From: Robiginitalea aestuariiviva
GTDB taxonomy: Bacteria > Bacteroidota > Bacteroidia > Flavobacteriales > Flavobacteriaceae
Reading direction: 5' to 3'
Length of the DNA: 64,000 nucleotides
Assembly: GCF_029537735.1 (NCBI RefSeq)
Contig: NZ_JARPUQ010000001.1
Location: 1,088,696-1,152,695, forward strand
Position numbers and translations under genes: made by a program. How positions within the stretch are numbered: the first letter of the stretch is position 1; each line of letters begins with the position of its first letter. The notes below the pieces were generated by a model that saw only the letters and a program-made list of their open reading frames with translations, was not told the origin of the DNA and made no database searches. Shown one piece after another: positions 35,603-44,916 of this stretch.

Positions 35603-35689
35603 TTATTCCTTGGTGGAAACCGCGAAATATACCTTGAAAAAGAGCATGAGGATAAGGTACATGCCCAAAGTGATCAGATAATAGTCCAT
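35603..35689 (-). CDS. candidate small membrane peptide (28 residues)
   Basis: An ATG at 35689 opens a 28-codon frame ending in TAA at 35603: MDYYLITLGMYLILMLFF then KVYFAVSTKE. It is one amphipathic-ended hydrophobic helix with a basic/acidic C-terminus, a composition unlikely by chance in this GC-rich genome. It lies 34 nt upstream of the cyclo-ligase gene on the same strand. No family is recognised and conservation cannot be judged here. Confidence 0.4.
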   Translation of the reverse strand: MDYYLITLGMYLILMLFFKVYFAVSTKE

Positions 35690-36067
35690 TGTTTAGCCCA
35701 ATTTTGACTCTTTAAAAATAAGGAAATTTAAAGTAAACATTACTATAAACGGTATCATAAAATCGATGAAATGCACGTTTTTAGCATTTTGTTAACCATT
35801 TACGCATAATGTTGAAACAAAAACACCTGCCGCATATGCCCCATAAAACATTGAAAATCAATACTCAAGACCTGAATCTGGCCAAATCCTTGATTTTTTG
35901 ACCGTTCTACAAAAAAACACCGTCAAAATGCAAGCCCCTTGCAGCCTGAGGGGATTTCCTGGATTACGGTCCATCCCAAACCTTGGCTGCATTAGGGTTT
36001 TCCCGGGCCTGCCCGCCTGTGTGCCGGATGGACAAGCTTGACTATCTTTGAGGAGAATTACCGGAAG
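35690..36067. other. 378 bp intergenic region upstream of uvrC
   Basis: It is AT-rich in its left two-thirds (35700-35910) and contains no ORF or hairpin terminator I can defend. The uvrC promoter element is at its right end. Function of the remainder is not apparent. Confidence 0.4.
36043..36050 (+). promoter_or_regulatory. putative -7 element of uvrC (TATCTTTG)
   Basis: A perfect TAnnTTTG match 17 nt before the ATG at 36068. It argues against the in-frame TTG at 36038 as start. Confidence 0.4.
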
Positions 36068-37858
36068 ATGCAGCAGGTCCCTGTCGAGATACAATTGAAA
36101 ACCCTCCCGTCCGATCCGGGGGTCTACCAGTTCTTTGACGCCGAGGGCAAAATGCTGTATGTGGGGAAGGCCAAAAACCTCAAAAAACGGGTCAGCTCTT
36201 ATTTCACCAAAACGCACGACAACGGCAAGACCCGGGTTCTGGTCCGCAAAATCAGGAGTATCCGGCACATTGTGGTGCAGACCGAATCCGATGCCCTGCT
36301 CCTGGAAAACAACCTGATCAAGGAGCACCAGCCCCGGTACAACGTTCTGTTGCGGGACGATAAGACCTATCCCTGGATTTGTATCAAAAACGAGCGCTTC
36401 CCCCGCATCTTCCCTACCCGTAATCGCATACGCGACGGCTCGGCCTACTTTGGGCCCTATACCTCCATGAAGACGGTGCGTGCCCTGCTGGATCTGATCA
36501 AAGGGGTCTATCCTTTGCGCACCTGCAATTACGACCTGTCCGAGGAGAAGGTGGAGGCTGGCAAGTATAAACGCTGCCTGGAATACCACCTGGGGAATTG
36601 CCTGGCCCCCTGTGAGGGCCTGCAGACTGAGGCCTCTTATAAGCAGCAGGTAGAGGATATCCGGGAGATCATTAAGGGGAACTTCAAAACTTCCCTGCGG
36701 TACTTCAAAAACCGGATGGAAGAGCTGGCAGCCAATATGCAGTTTGAAGAGGCCCAGCAGATGAAGGAGAAGATCGAGACCCTGGAAAACTACCAGTCCA
36801 AATCTACCGTGGTGAACCCCGGGATCACCGATGTGGACGTGTTCAGCATAGTTTCCGATCCCACCCATGCCTACATCAATTACATGCAGATTTCCCACGG
36901 GTTGGTGGTGCGTTCCCATACGCAGGAGATCAAGAAAAAACTCGACGAGTCCGATGCGGACCTGCTGGCCCTGGCGGTGGTGGGCCTGCGCGAGCGCTTT
37001 GAGTCCGAAGCCCGGGAAGTATACCTTCCTTTCCCCGTGTCCCTCCCGGAGTCCATCCGGGTGCATGTCCCAAAACTGGGCGACAAGAAGAAAATCCTGG
37101 ACCTCTCCCAGCGCAATGCGCGTTTTTACCGGCAGGAGCGGTTCAACCAGATCCGCATCACCGATCCGGACCGGCACGTGAATCGCCTGATGGCCCAGAT
37201 GAAGACGGACCTGCGCCTTTCAAGGGAACCCCGCCATATTGAGTGTTTTGACAACTCCAACATCCAGGGATCCAACCCGGTGGCGGCCTGCGTGGTATTC
37301 CGTGACGGGAAGCCGTCCAAAAAGGAGTACCGTCATTTCAATATCAAGACCGTGGAAGGCCCGGACGATTTTGCCTCCATGACCGAGGTAGTCCACCGGC
37401 GCTACCGCCGCCTGCTGAACCAGGGCGAATCCCTGCCCGAGCTGATCGTGATTGACGGGGGCAAGGGCCAGCTCTCCGCCGCTTTGAAAAGCCTGGACCA
37501 GTTGGGCCTGCGCGGGAAGATTGCCATAATCGGAATTGCCAAGCGGCTGGAGGAAATCTACTTCCCCCAGGATCCCATTCCCCTGTACCTGGATAAAAAA
37601 TCCGAAACCCTGCGGGTGATCCAGCAATTGCGCAATGAGGCCCACCGCTTTGGGATTACCTTTCACCGGAACAAGCGAAGCAAGGCCGCCATCAGCTCGG
37701 TATTGGAAGGTATAGACGGGATAGGCGAAAAGACGGCCCGGGACCTGCTGCGGCAGTTCAAATCGGTAAAGCGTATCCGGGAGGCTTCACAGGAAGACCT
37801 TGCCGGGGTCATTGGCCCGGCAAAAGCCCGGAAAGTTTATGAAAGTTTACGCGAATAG
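36068..37858 (+). CDS. uvrC: excinuclease ABC subunit C
   Basis: 596 residues from the ATG at 36068. The N-terminal GIY-YIG nuclease is clear (DPGVYQFFD, then MLYVGKAKNLKKRVSSY), followed by an UVR helical segment near 200-235. The RNase H-like C-terminal nuclease (IECFDNSNIQGSNPVAACVV, LIVIDGGKGQL) and a terminal helix-hairpin-helix (LEGIDGIGEKTARDLLRQF) complete it. It makes both incisions in nucleotide excision repair with UvrAB. The patatin-type gene follows after 14 nt and may be cotranscribed. Confidence 0.95.
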   Translation: MQQVPVEIQLKTLPSDPGVYQFFDAEGKMLYVGKAKNLKKRVSSYFTKTHDNGKTRVLVRKIRSIRHIVVQTESDALLLENNLIKEHQPRYNVLLRDDKTYPWICIKNERFPRIFPTRNRIRDGSAYFGPYTSMKTVRALLDLIKGVYPLRTCNYDLSEEKVEAGKYKRCLEYHLGNCLAPCEGLQTEASYKQQVEDIREIIKGNFKTSLRYFKNRMEELAANMQFEEAQQMKEKIETLENYQSKSTVVNPGITDVDVFSIVSDPTHAYINYMQISHGLVVRSHTQEIKKKLDESDADLLALAVVGLRERFESEAREVYLPFPVSLPESIRVHVPKLGDKKKILDLSQRNARFYRQERFNQIRITDPDRHVNRLMAQMKTDLRLSREPRHIECFDNSNIQGSNPVAACVVFRDGKPSKKEYRHFNIKTVEGPDDFASMTEVVHRRYRRLLNQGESLPELIVIDGGKGQLSAALKSLDQLGLRGKIAIIGIAKRLEEIYFPQDPIPLYLDKKSETLRVIQQLRNEAHRFGITFHRNKRSKAAISSVLEGIDGIGEKTARDLLRQFKSVKRIREASQEDLAGVIGPAKARKVYESLRE

Positions 37859-37872
37859 AGTACCTTCAACCT

Positions 37873-40128
37873 ATGCGCAGCCTGCCCCTGTTTTTCCTTA
37901 TTCTTTTTCTGACCCTGCCGGCAAGCGGCCAGTTGCAGCAGGGCGGGGAAGACGTTCGCGTGGGCCTGGTCCTGAGCGGGGGCGGGGCAAAAGGCATGGC
38001 CCATATCGGGGCCCTGAAGGTAATTGAAGAGGCCGGGGTGCGTATCGATTACATCGGGGGGACCAGCATGGGGGCCATTGTGGGGGCCCTGTATGCCTCC
38101 GGGTATTCTGCGGCACAACTAGACTCCCTGTTCCGGGCCACCGACTTTACGGAACTCATACAGGACAACCTGCCACGGAGCGCCAAGACCTTCTACGAAA
38201 AGGAGGATTCCGAACGCTACGCCATTACCCTCCCTTTTAACCGGTTCCGCATCAGTTTCCCCCAGGCGATTTCCGGGGGTCAGAACATCTACAACGAACT
38301 GGTGCGTGCCCTGTACCACGTGAAAGACATCTCGGATTTCAACCAATTGCCCATCCCCTTTTTCTGTATGGCCACGGATGTGGAAACCGGAGAGGAGATC
38401 CGCCTGGACCACGGGTACCTGCCCGAGGCCATCATGGCCAGCGGCACCTTTCCCTCCCTTTTTGAACCTTCCGAAATTGAAGGCCGCATTCTGATTGATG
38501 GGGGGGTGTTAAACAATTACCCGGTAGATGAGGTGCGCAACATGGGGGCAGAACTGGTGATCGGGGTGGATGTGCAGCATGGCCTGCGCAGCCGGGAAGC
38601 CCTGCTGTCTGCGACCGAAATCCTGCTGCAGATCAACAATTACCGCACCGTAGGGCAGATGCAGCAAAAATCTGCACGGACGGATGTTTATATCAAGCCG
38701 GACATGGACCCGTATTCGGTGATCGACTTTGACCAGCGCGACAGCATTATCCGGGAGGGTACCCGGGCCGCCAAGGCCCGTTGGGGAGACCTGCTGCGCG
38801 TGGCAGCCCGCCAGCAACGCAAACCTGTGGCACGGCCACGCATACGGGTGGTGGACTCCATCACGGTAAACCGGCTGCTCATTGCCGGGAATAACGGATA
38901 CAGCCGGGGTTATGTAAAAGGCAAACTCCGGTTTGACCTGGCCGAGCCCATTCCCTTTGGCCGGTTGCGGCAGGGGATCAGCAACCTGGCAGCTACCGGC
39001 AACTTCCGCACCATCCGTTACGAGCTGCTCTCCAATGGCCTGGGGGAGGACCTGATCCTGAAGCTGCGGGAGGATCCCAATCGGACTTTTATCCGCATCG
39101 GGGCGCATTACGACGACCTGTATAAATCCGGAGCCCTGATCAACCTCACCCAAAAGCACCTGCTTTCCGACGACGATGTGGGGTCCCTGGACCTGATCCT
39201 GGGCGATCATATCCGATACAACCTGCAGTATTATATGGACAAAGGCTCGTACTGGAGTTTTGGCTTCAATTCACGTTTCAACAGCTTCGGGTACGATGTG
39301 GATTACGCTACCCTGGCATCCAACTTTACAGTTCCTGCAGACCCGAACATCAACATCCTGAACCTGGATGTTTCGGACCTGACCAACCAGCTCTACGTGC
39401 AGACCGTGTTGAACGAAGAGTTTGCTTTTTCCCTGGGGGCAGAGCACAAGCTCCTGCAATACAGCACAGAAACCCTGAGCCCGCCCGCAGGAACCGACCT
39501 CCCGGCCGGAAGCAATTACAGGACCTATTTTGAGAACAGCTATTACCTGAGCGCCTATGGCACCCTGACCCTGGATACCTACGATGATCGCTACCTCCCC
39601 CAAAGGGGACTTTACTTTGACGGGGATTTCCACCTGTACCTCCTCTCTTCGGATTTTAACGACAATTTCCGGGAGTTTGCGATCGGGAAGGCGCGTATGG
39701 GGACGGCCTTTGCCCTGGGGCGCAATTTGAGCCTGAACCTGGAAACCGAGGGCGGCTTTAAGCTGGGGACCTCTACCGTAACAGCCCTGGATTTTGTGCT
39801 TGGGGGATATGGTGCCCGGCAAATCAACAACTTCACCCCCTTCCTGGGGTATGACTACCTCTCCCTGCCCGGTAACAGTTATGTAAAGGCCTTTGCCCGC
39901 ATGGACTGGGAATTTGCCCCCAAGAGCCACATGTTGGTAGCCGCCAATTACGCCAATGTGGCCGATGACCTGTTCCGCACCGGCGAATGGTTTACCGCCC
40001 CGGACTTTTCGGGCTACGGCCTGGGGTATGCCTGGGAGTCTTTCTTCGGCCCTTTGCAGGTGCTGTATTCCTGGAGCCCGGAGGGCGGCAGCGGCCGTTT
40101 TTTCTTCAGCCTGGGGTATTGGTTCTGA
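37873..40128 (+). CDS. patatin-like phospholipase fused to an outer-membrane D15/BamA-type barrel
   Basis: 751 residues. Signal peptide MRSLPLFFLILFLTLPASGQ is followed by a patatin domain (about 28-310) with oxyanion loop SGGGAKG (35-41), nucleophile S65 in GTSMG and D209 in DGGVLNNYP, the full catalytic dyad. A POTRA-like segment (about 315-385) and a 16-strand D15-type barrel then run to the C-terminal aromatic FSLGYWF. This layout matches PlpD-type, type Vd autotransporter-like lipases. It would present a phospholipase at the periplasmic or outer face of the outer membrane. The substrate is unproven. Confidence 0.88.
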   Translation: MRSLPLFFLILFLTLPASGQLQQGGEDVRVGLVLSGGGAKGMAHIGALKVIEEAGVRIDYIGGTSMGAIVGALYASGYSAAQLDSLFRATDFTELIQDNLPRSAKTFYEKEDSERYAITLPFNRFRISFPQAISGGQNIYNELVRALYHVKDISDFNQLPIPFFCMATDVETGEEIRLDHGYLPEAIMASGTFPSLFEPSEIEGRILIDGGVLNNYPVDEVRNMGAELVIGVDVQHGLRSREALLSATEILLQINNYRTVGQMQQKSARTDVYIKPDMDPYSVIDFDQRDSIIREGTRAAKARWGDLLRVAARQQRKPVARPRIRVVDSITVNRLLIAGNNGYSRGYVKGKLRFDLAEPIPFGRLRQGISNLAATGNFRTIRYELLSNGLGEDLILKLREDPNRTFIRIGAHYDDLYKSGALINLTQKHLLSDDDVGSLDLILGDHIRYNLQYYMDKGSYWSFGFNSRFNSFGYDVDYATLASNFTVPADPNINILNLDVSDLTNQLYVQTVLNEEFAFSLGAEHKLLQYSTETLSPPAGTDLPAGSNYRTYFENSYYLSAYGTLTLDTYDDRYLPQRGLYFDGDFHLYLLSSDFNDNFREFAIGKARMGTAFALGRNLSLNLETEGGFKLGTSTVTALDFVLGGYGARQINNFTPFLGYDYLSLPGNSYVKAFARMDWEFAPKSHMLVAANYANVADDLFRTGEWFTAPDFSGYGLGYAWESFFGPLQVLYSWSPEGGSGRFFFSLGYWF

Positions 40129-40314
40129 ACCGTGCAGCTGTACCTCCGTTTGACGGCTGGCCGGATTTTCCGATATTTGCAGAAAGCGGATTTATGGATC
40201 GTATTCCCATGGATATCAGCTCGCACCTGCGGGCCATGTGGTGACCCACAACGGCCGGTGGCCGTCCCGATGCGACCCTTGTCATTTCACCTTCATCCCA
40301 TAAATCAAATATCG

Positions 40315-41457
40315 ATGTCTACAGTAGATAACACCTCCCTGAAACTGCCGGTAGAAAACCCGGAAGCCGCCGATTTCCTGCCCTTGCTGGGAACGGACCA
40401 CGTTGAACTCTATGTGGGGAATGCCAAACAGGCGGCCCATTATTACATGTCTGCCTGGGGCTTTCAGCCCGTGGCCTATGCGGGCCTGGAAACCGGCCTG
40501 AAGGACCGGGTATCCTATGTGGTCCAACAGGATAAAATCCGGCTGGTGCTCACCTCCCCCTTAAAGCCGGGTGGCCCGATCAACCGCCATATCGACCAGC
40601 ATGGCGACGGGGTAAAGACCATTGCCCTGTGGGTGGACAACGCTACCCGCAGCTTTGAGGAGACCGTAAAACGGGGTGCCGAACCCCATACCGAACCCTA
40701 TACCCTGGAAGATAAAAACGGAAAGGTAGTGCTCTCCTCCATCCACACCTATGGGGAGACCCTCCACGTATTTGTGGAACGTTCCGCCTACGACGGCCCC
40801 TTCCTGCCGGGTTACCGCGAGTGGAAGCCGTTCTACCAACCTGAACCCCTGGGTCTGAAATATATCGATCACATGGTGGGCAATGTGGGCTGGAATGAAA
40901 TGAACAAATGGTGCGAATTCTACGCCAAGGTAATGGGCTTTGCCCAGCTGGTTTCCTTTGACGATAAGGATATCTCCACGGAATACACCGCCCTGATGAG
41001 CAAGGTGATGAGCAACGGCAACGGCCGCATCAAATTCCCCATCAACGAACCGGCAGAAGGTCGCAAGAAATCCCAGATTGAGGAATACATCGACTTCTAC
41101 AACGGAGCAGGCGTGCAGCACCTGGCACTGGCCACCGATAATATTATTGAGACCGTAACCGCCCTGCGCAACCGCGGGGTGGAATTCCTCACTGTGCCGG
41201 CCACCTATTACGAGGACGTGCTGGACCGCGTGGGGGAAATTGATGAGGACCTGGCCCCGCTAAGGGAGCTGGGCATCCTTATAGACCGGGACGACGAGGG
41301 GTATCTGTTGCAGATTTTCACCAAGCCCATCCTGGACCGCCCCACCCTTTTTATCGAAATCATACAGCGCAAAGGCGCAAAATCCTTCGGCAAGGGGAAT
41401 TTCAAGGCCCTGTTCGAAGCTATTGAAAGGGAGCAGGAATCCCGCGGGACCTTATAA
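40315..41457 (+). CDS. hpd: 4-hydroxyphenylpyruvate dioxygenase
   Basis: 380 residues from the ATG at 40315 (the frame is open upstream but has no family similarity). Two vicinal-oxygen-chelate domains carry the Fe(II) triad H186 (YIDHMVGN), H269 (GVQHLAL) and E348 (LFIEIIQRKG). It converts 4-hydroxyphenylpyruvate to homogentisate in tyrosine breakdown. Homogentisate dioxygenase is not in the window. The gene precedes DUF3108, kynA, an M23 peptidase and pgi in an order seen in other flavobacteria. Confidence 0.95.
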   Translation: MSTVDNTSLKLPVENPEAADFLPLLGTDHVELYVGNAKQAAHYYMSAWGFQPVAYAGLETGLKDRVSYVVQQDKIRLVLTSPLKPGGPINRHIDQHGDGVKTIALWVDNATRSFEETVKRGAEPHTEPYTLEDKNGKVVLSSIHTYGETLHVFVERSAYDGPFLPGYREWKPFYQPEPLGLKYIDHMVGNVGWNEMNKWCEFYAKVMGFAQLVSFDDKDISTEYTALMSKVMSNGNGRIKFPINEPAEGRKKSQIEEYIDFYNGAGVQHLALATDNIIETVTALRNRGVEFLTVPATYYEDVLDRVGEIDEDLAPLRELGILIDRDDEGYLLQIFTKPILDRPTLFIEIIQRKGAKSFGKGNFKALFEAIEREQESRGTL

Positions 41458-41560
41458 AATTTTCTTATCAAAAGGCCCGGAAACCCCGGTTTTCGATAAA
41501 GTATTGTTAAGACCGGAGTTAAAGTCCGTTAAAGGCCAACCGCCTGCCGGGGGCTTATGC

Positions 41561-41679
41561 TACATTTGGTAGTGCAAGGGGGTGGTTCCCCGAGTAACTT
41601 TAAGTATTGGTTTTTCATAATTTAAAGTTTGGTTGGTTATTTAGGAAAAGCCCTGACCGCTAGGTCGGGGCTTTTTTTT
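41561..41679 (+). ncRNA. candidate small RNA with promoter element and terminator
   Basis: TACATTTG (41561-41568) is a perfect -7 element. Downstream lies a short hairpin GGGG/CCCC (41579-41591), an AT-rich stretch without an ORF, the tract TTTGGTTGGTTA (41628-41639) and an intrinsic terminator. The predicted transcript is about 105 nt, from roughly 41574 to 41679. No -33 TTG is clear. It could instead be the far 3' end of the hpd transcript; only the internal promoter element argues against that. No known RNA family is recognised. Confidence 0.4.
41646..41679 (+). terminator. intrinsic terminator
   Basis: AAAAGCCCTGACC (41646-41658) pairs with GGTCGGGGCTTTT (41663-41675), with one G-U pair and a GCTA loop, then a T-run. 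It ends the candidate small RNA and/or the hpd transcript. Confidence 0.9.
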
Positions 41680-41804
41680 GCCCGGAAGGGCAATCCTGGC
41701 AAAGGGGCATACAATACTTTGGAACAAATGTTGTTTATCATATTGTAAAAAAAGGAATTACGACCTTGTTTAGTTTGTATTTTTACGTCAAAACCGAGCT
41801 TGCT

Positions 41805-42617
41805 ATGAAGCCTTTGCGCCTGTTGCTGATGTTCCTGCTTATGGGGTCCTTTGGGGGATATGCCCAGTATATGGAACCAGGGCCGGAGAAGCGGCGCACC
41901 CAGCAATCCTTTAAGGCCGGGGAATGGCTTAAGTTCCGCATCCACTACGGGATCCTGAACGCGAGCTATGCTACCCTGCACCTCACCTCTGATACCCTTC
42001 GGGGGGTGCCGGTCTATCACGTGGTGGGCCGGGGCAGGACCACCGGGTTTGCGAGCATCTTCTTTAAGGTGGACGATACGTACGAAAGTTATTTCGGGAA
42101 GGTGGATGGAAAACCCCTCCGTTTTATCCGGAACATCTCCGAGGGCGGGTATACCAAGGATATCGAGATCGATTTTAACCACGGGGAGCAGCGGGCCGTA
42201 TTGCAGGACAACAAGAAGGGAGAGCAGATGTCCTTCGACATTAATGGGTCCGTGCAGGACCTGATTTCCGGTTTTTATTTTCTGCGCAACCATTACCGGG
42301 CCGAGGACCTGGTGGTAGGGGAAAGCATTGAACTGAATATGCTCTATGACGACGATGGTATTTTCCCTTTTCGCCTGAAATACCTGGGCAAGGAAATCCT
42401 GAAGACCAAATTCGGAAAAGTAGAGTGCCTGAAGTTCCGCCCCTATGTGCAATCCGGCCGTGTCTTCAAAGAACAGGAAAGTTTATCTTTGTGGGTGTCC
42501 AATGATAAGAACAAGATCCCGATCCGCATTGAGGCCGACCTGGCAGTAGGGTCTATCAAGGCAGACCTGGATGGCTTTAACGCCCTGAGGAACCAGTTCT
42601 CCATCATCATGGACTAA
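41805..42617 (+). CDS. DUF3108 family periplasmic protein
   Basis: 270 residues from the ATG at 41805, which gives the signal peptide MKPLRLLLMFLLMGSFGGYAQ. The mature part is beta-rich (AGEWLKFRIHYGILNASYATL, VDDTYESYFGKVDGKPLRF, SLWVSNDKNKIPIRIEADL), matching DUF3108 proteins, which are predicted lipocalin-like envelope proteins of unknown function. An upstream TTG in frame is less likely because it would lengthen the n-region. kynA follows after 9 nt. Confidence 0.82.
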   Translation: MKPLRLLLMFLLMGSFGGYAQYMEPGPEKRRTQQSFKAGEWLKFRIHYGILNASYATLHLTSDTLRGVPVYHVVGRGRTTGFASIFFKVDDTYESYFGKVDGKPLRFIRNISEGGYTKDIEIDFNHGEQRAVLQDNKKGEQMSFDINGSVQDLISGFYFLRNHYRAEDLVVGESIELNMLYDDDGIFPFRLKYLGKEILKTKFGKVECLKFRPYVQSGRVFKEQESLSLWVSNDKNKIPIRIEADLAVGSIKADLDGFNALRNQFSIIMD

Positions 42618-42626
42618 GCAGTCCGC

Positions 42627-43592
42627 ATGAAGAACAAAGCCCATATCGATGATCAAATCCGGAACCTGGAAGCCAAATACAAGGATTCCGGGCAGGACCT
42701 CAGCTCTTATCTGGACGGGCTGCTCTACCAGCGTTACCTCACCTATTGGGACTACATCCACCTGGATACCCTTTTGAGCCTGCAGGTACCCAGGACCCAT
42801 TTTCCGGACGAGGAGATCTTTATCATGTACCATCAGATCACGGAGTTGTACTTCAAGCTGATCCTGCATGAACAGAAGCAGATTGTAGACGACAAGTCGC
42901 AATCCGTACCCTTTTTTGTGGAAAAGCTCAACCGGATCAACAATTACTACAAGGCCCTGATCTCTTCCTTCGGCATTATGGTGCGGGGCATGGACAAGGA
43001 ACAATTCCTGAGGTACCGGATGGCCCTTTTGCCGGCCAGTGGCTTCCAGTCTGCGCAGTACCGGATGATCGAGATTTATGCCACTCCCCTGGAATTGCTG
43101 GTTCACCCGGAGCTGCGGGAGGAATACGGCAGCGAGGACCCTATCGAAACACTCTACGAGCAGATTTACTGGAAACGGGGTGCCACGGACCTCAGTACCG
43201 GGGAGAAAACCCTGACCCTCAAACAATTTGAATACCGGTACACCCCGCGCTTTATTCGCATTGCCAGGGAGGTGGAGGGGAACACCATTTATCACAAATA
43301 TTTAAATTTGCCCTCATCGGACCGTTCGGACCGGACCCTGGTGGATGCGTTGCAGCGCATGGACGTACAGGCCAACATCCACTGGCCGCTTATGCACCTG
43401 GGCTCTGCCCACCGGTACCTGAGCAGGGAGAAAGAAACCCTGGAGGCCACCGGGGGCACCAACTGGAAGACCTATCTGCCGCCGAGTTTTCAGCAGGTGG
43501 TGTTCTTTCCGGAGGTCCATGAAGAAGAAACATTAAAGAACTGGGGCAAGCAGTGGGTAGACCACCTCCTGAACCCCGAAAACCAGAATTGA
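42627..43592 (+). CDS. kynA: tryptophan 2,3-dioxygenase
   Basis: 321 residues, all helical. The substrate motifs YHQITELYFKL (68-78) and LRYRMALLPASGFQSAQYR (about 128-146) are conserved, and the region HWPLMHLGSAHRYL near the C-terminal third includes the likely heme-ligating His. ATGGTNWKTYLPP matches the family's flexible loop. It opens tryptophan to N-formylkynurenine, the first step of the kynurenine route whose later dioxygenase is encoded at 10319. It is tightly spaced between the DUF3108 gene (9 nt) and the M23 peptidase gene (4 nt), so it is probably cotranscribed with both. Confidence 0.94.
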   Translation: MKNKAHIDDQIRNLEAKYKDSGQDLSSYLDGLLYQRYLTYWDYIHLDTLLSLQVPRTHFPDEEIFIMYHQITELYFKLILHEQKQIVDDKSQSVPFFVEKLNRINNYYKALISSFGIMVRGMDKEQFLRYRMALLPASGFQSAQYRMIEIYATPLELLVHPELREEYGSEDPIETLYEQIYWKRGATDLSTGEKTLTLKQFEYRYTPRFIRIAREVEGNTIYHKYLNLPSSDRSDRTLVDALQRMDVQANIHWPLMHLGSAHRYLSREKETLEATGGTNWKTYLPPSFQQVVFFPEVHEEETLKNWGKQWVDHLLNPENQN

Positions 43593-43596
43593 ACAC

Positions 43597-44916
43597 ATGA
43601 GACGCACGCTTTGGGGTATGATGGTGCTGGTAGTCCTGGGGTTTTCCTGTAAACGGGTGGCTTCGGACCTGCCGGACGATTCCGTAGGGGAGGAGCCGGA
43701 AATCGCGGCCCTGCAACCCCGGATCGAATACGGGTTTAACCTGGACGATTTCGAGGTGGTTACGGACACCATCCGCAAGGGCGACAGCTTTGGCGAACTC
43801 ATGCTCCAGAATAAGGTGGATTACCCGAAAATTGCCACCGTGGCCGAGCGCTACCGGGATACCTTCGACGTGCGTCGCATCCGGGTGGGCAAGCCCTACC
43901 TCATCCTCAAATCCAAGGATACGGCCCAGGCGGCCCAGGTATTCATTTATCAGGAGGACCGCATTAATTACACGGTGGTGGATTTCAGGGATTCGGTACG
44001 CGCCTACAAGGAGAAGCGCCCGGTGAAATTGGTGGAGCGCGAAATATCCGGGGTAATCCCGGAAGGGGGCTCCCTGGACTACGTGTTGTACGAAAAAGGC
44101 GTGAGCACCTACCTCAGCACCGAAATGTCCCAGATCTATGCCTGGACCATCGATTTCTTCAAGTTATACCCCGGGGATAAATTCCGGATTGTTTTTGACG
44201 AAAAGTACATTGCCGACAGTATCTATGCAGGCACCGGACCCATCAAGGCGGCCTTCTTCGAGCACCACGGGGAGGGGCGATATGCCTTTGCCTACACCAA
44301 CGACTCCCTGAATATGAAGGAGTACTTCGACGAGGAGGCTGAGAACCTGAGGCGGACCTTCCTGGCGGCCCCCCTCAAATACGGGTCGTACCGCCTTTCG
44401 TCCCGCTACAACCTGAAGCGCCGCATCCGCTACTACGGCTACAAGGTGCGTCCCCACAAGGGCACCGATTACGCTGCGCCCATCGGCACCCCTATCCTGG
44501 CGACGGCAGACGGGGTGGTAACCGAATCCACCCGGCGCGGGGGGAACGGGAAGTATGTGAAAATCCGACACAACGGTACTTACAGCACCCAGTACCTGCA
44601 TATGAAGGCTCAGAATGTGAAACGGGGCGATTATGTGCGCCAGGGCGATGTGATCGGATGGATCGGGATGACCGGGAATACCGGCGGCCCCCATGTGTGT
44701 TATCGTTTCTGGAAGAATGGCCGGCAGGTAGACCCCCTGCGGGAGGAACTGCCCGCTGCAGAGCCCCTGGCGGAGCCTCTGCGCCCGGATTATTTCGCCT
44801 ACATTGCACCCCTGAAGGAGCAGCTGGACTGCATCCCTTTTGACCCGGATCCCACCCAGCAGCAAGAGGAATTGATAACGTACAACCCAACCGAGGATGC
44901 CCTTAACCAACCTTAA
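43597..44916 (+). CDS. M23-family peptidoglycan endopeptidase lipoprotein
   Basis: 439 residues. The lipobox LVVLGFSC lipidates C18. A mid-region with LysM/OapA-like character (about 55-210) precedes a LytM domain with zinc ligands H287 and D291 ([11 protein letters not shown]), H335 (QYLHM) and H366 (GGPHVCYR). It would cut cross-links in peptidoglycan at the envelope, like MepM. All catalytic residues are present. Its end overlaps the pgi start by 20 nt. Confidence 0.9.
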   Translation: MRRTLWGMMVLVVLGFSCKRVASDLPDDSVGEEPEIAALQPRIEYGFNLDDFEVVTDTIRKGDSFGELMLQNKVDYPKIATVAERYRDTFDVRRIRVGKPYLILKSKDTAQAAQVFIYQEDRINYTVVDFRDSVRAYKEKRPVKLVEREISGVIPEGGSLDYVLYEKGVSTYLSTEMSQIYAWTIDFFKLYPGDKFRIVFDEKYIADSIYAGTGPIKAAFFEHHGEGRYAFAYTNDSLNMKEYFDEEAENLRRTFLAAPLKYGSYRLSSRYNLKRRIRYYGYKVRPHKGTDYAAPIGTPILATADGVVTESTRRGGNGKYVKIRHNGTYSTQYLHMKAQNVKRGDYVRQGDVIGWIGMTGNTGGPHVCYRFWKNGRQVDPLREELPAAEPLAEPLRPDYFAYIAPLKEQLDCIPFDPDPTQQQEELITYNPTEDALNQP

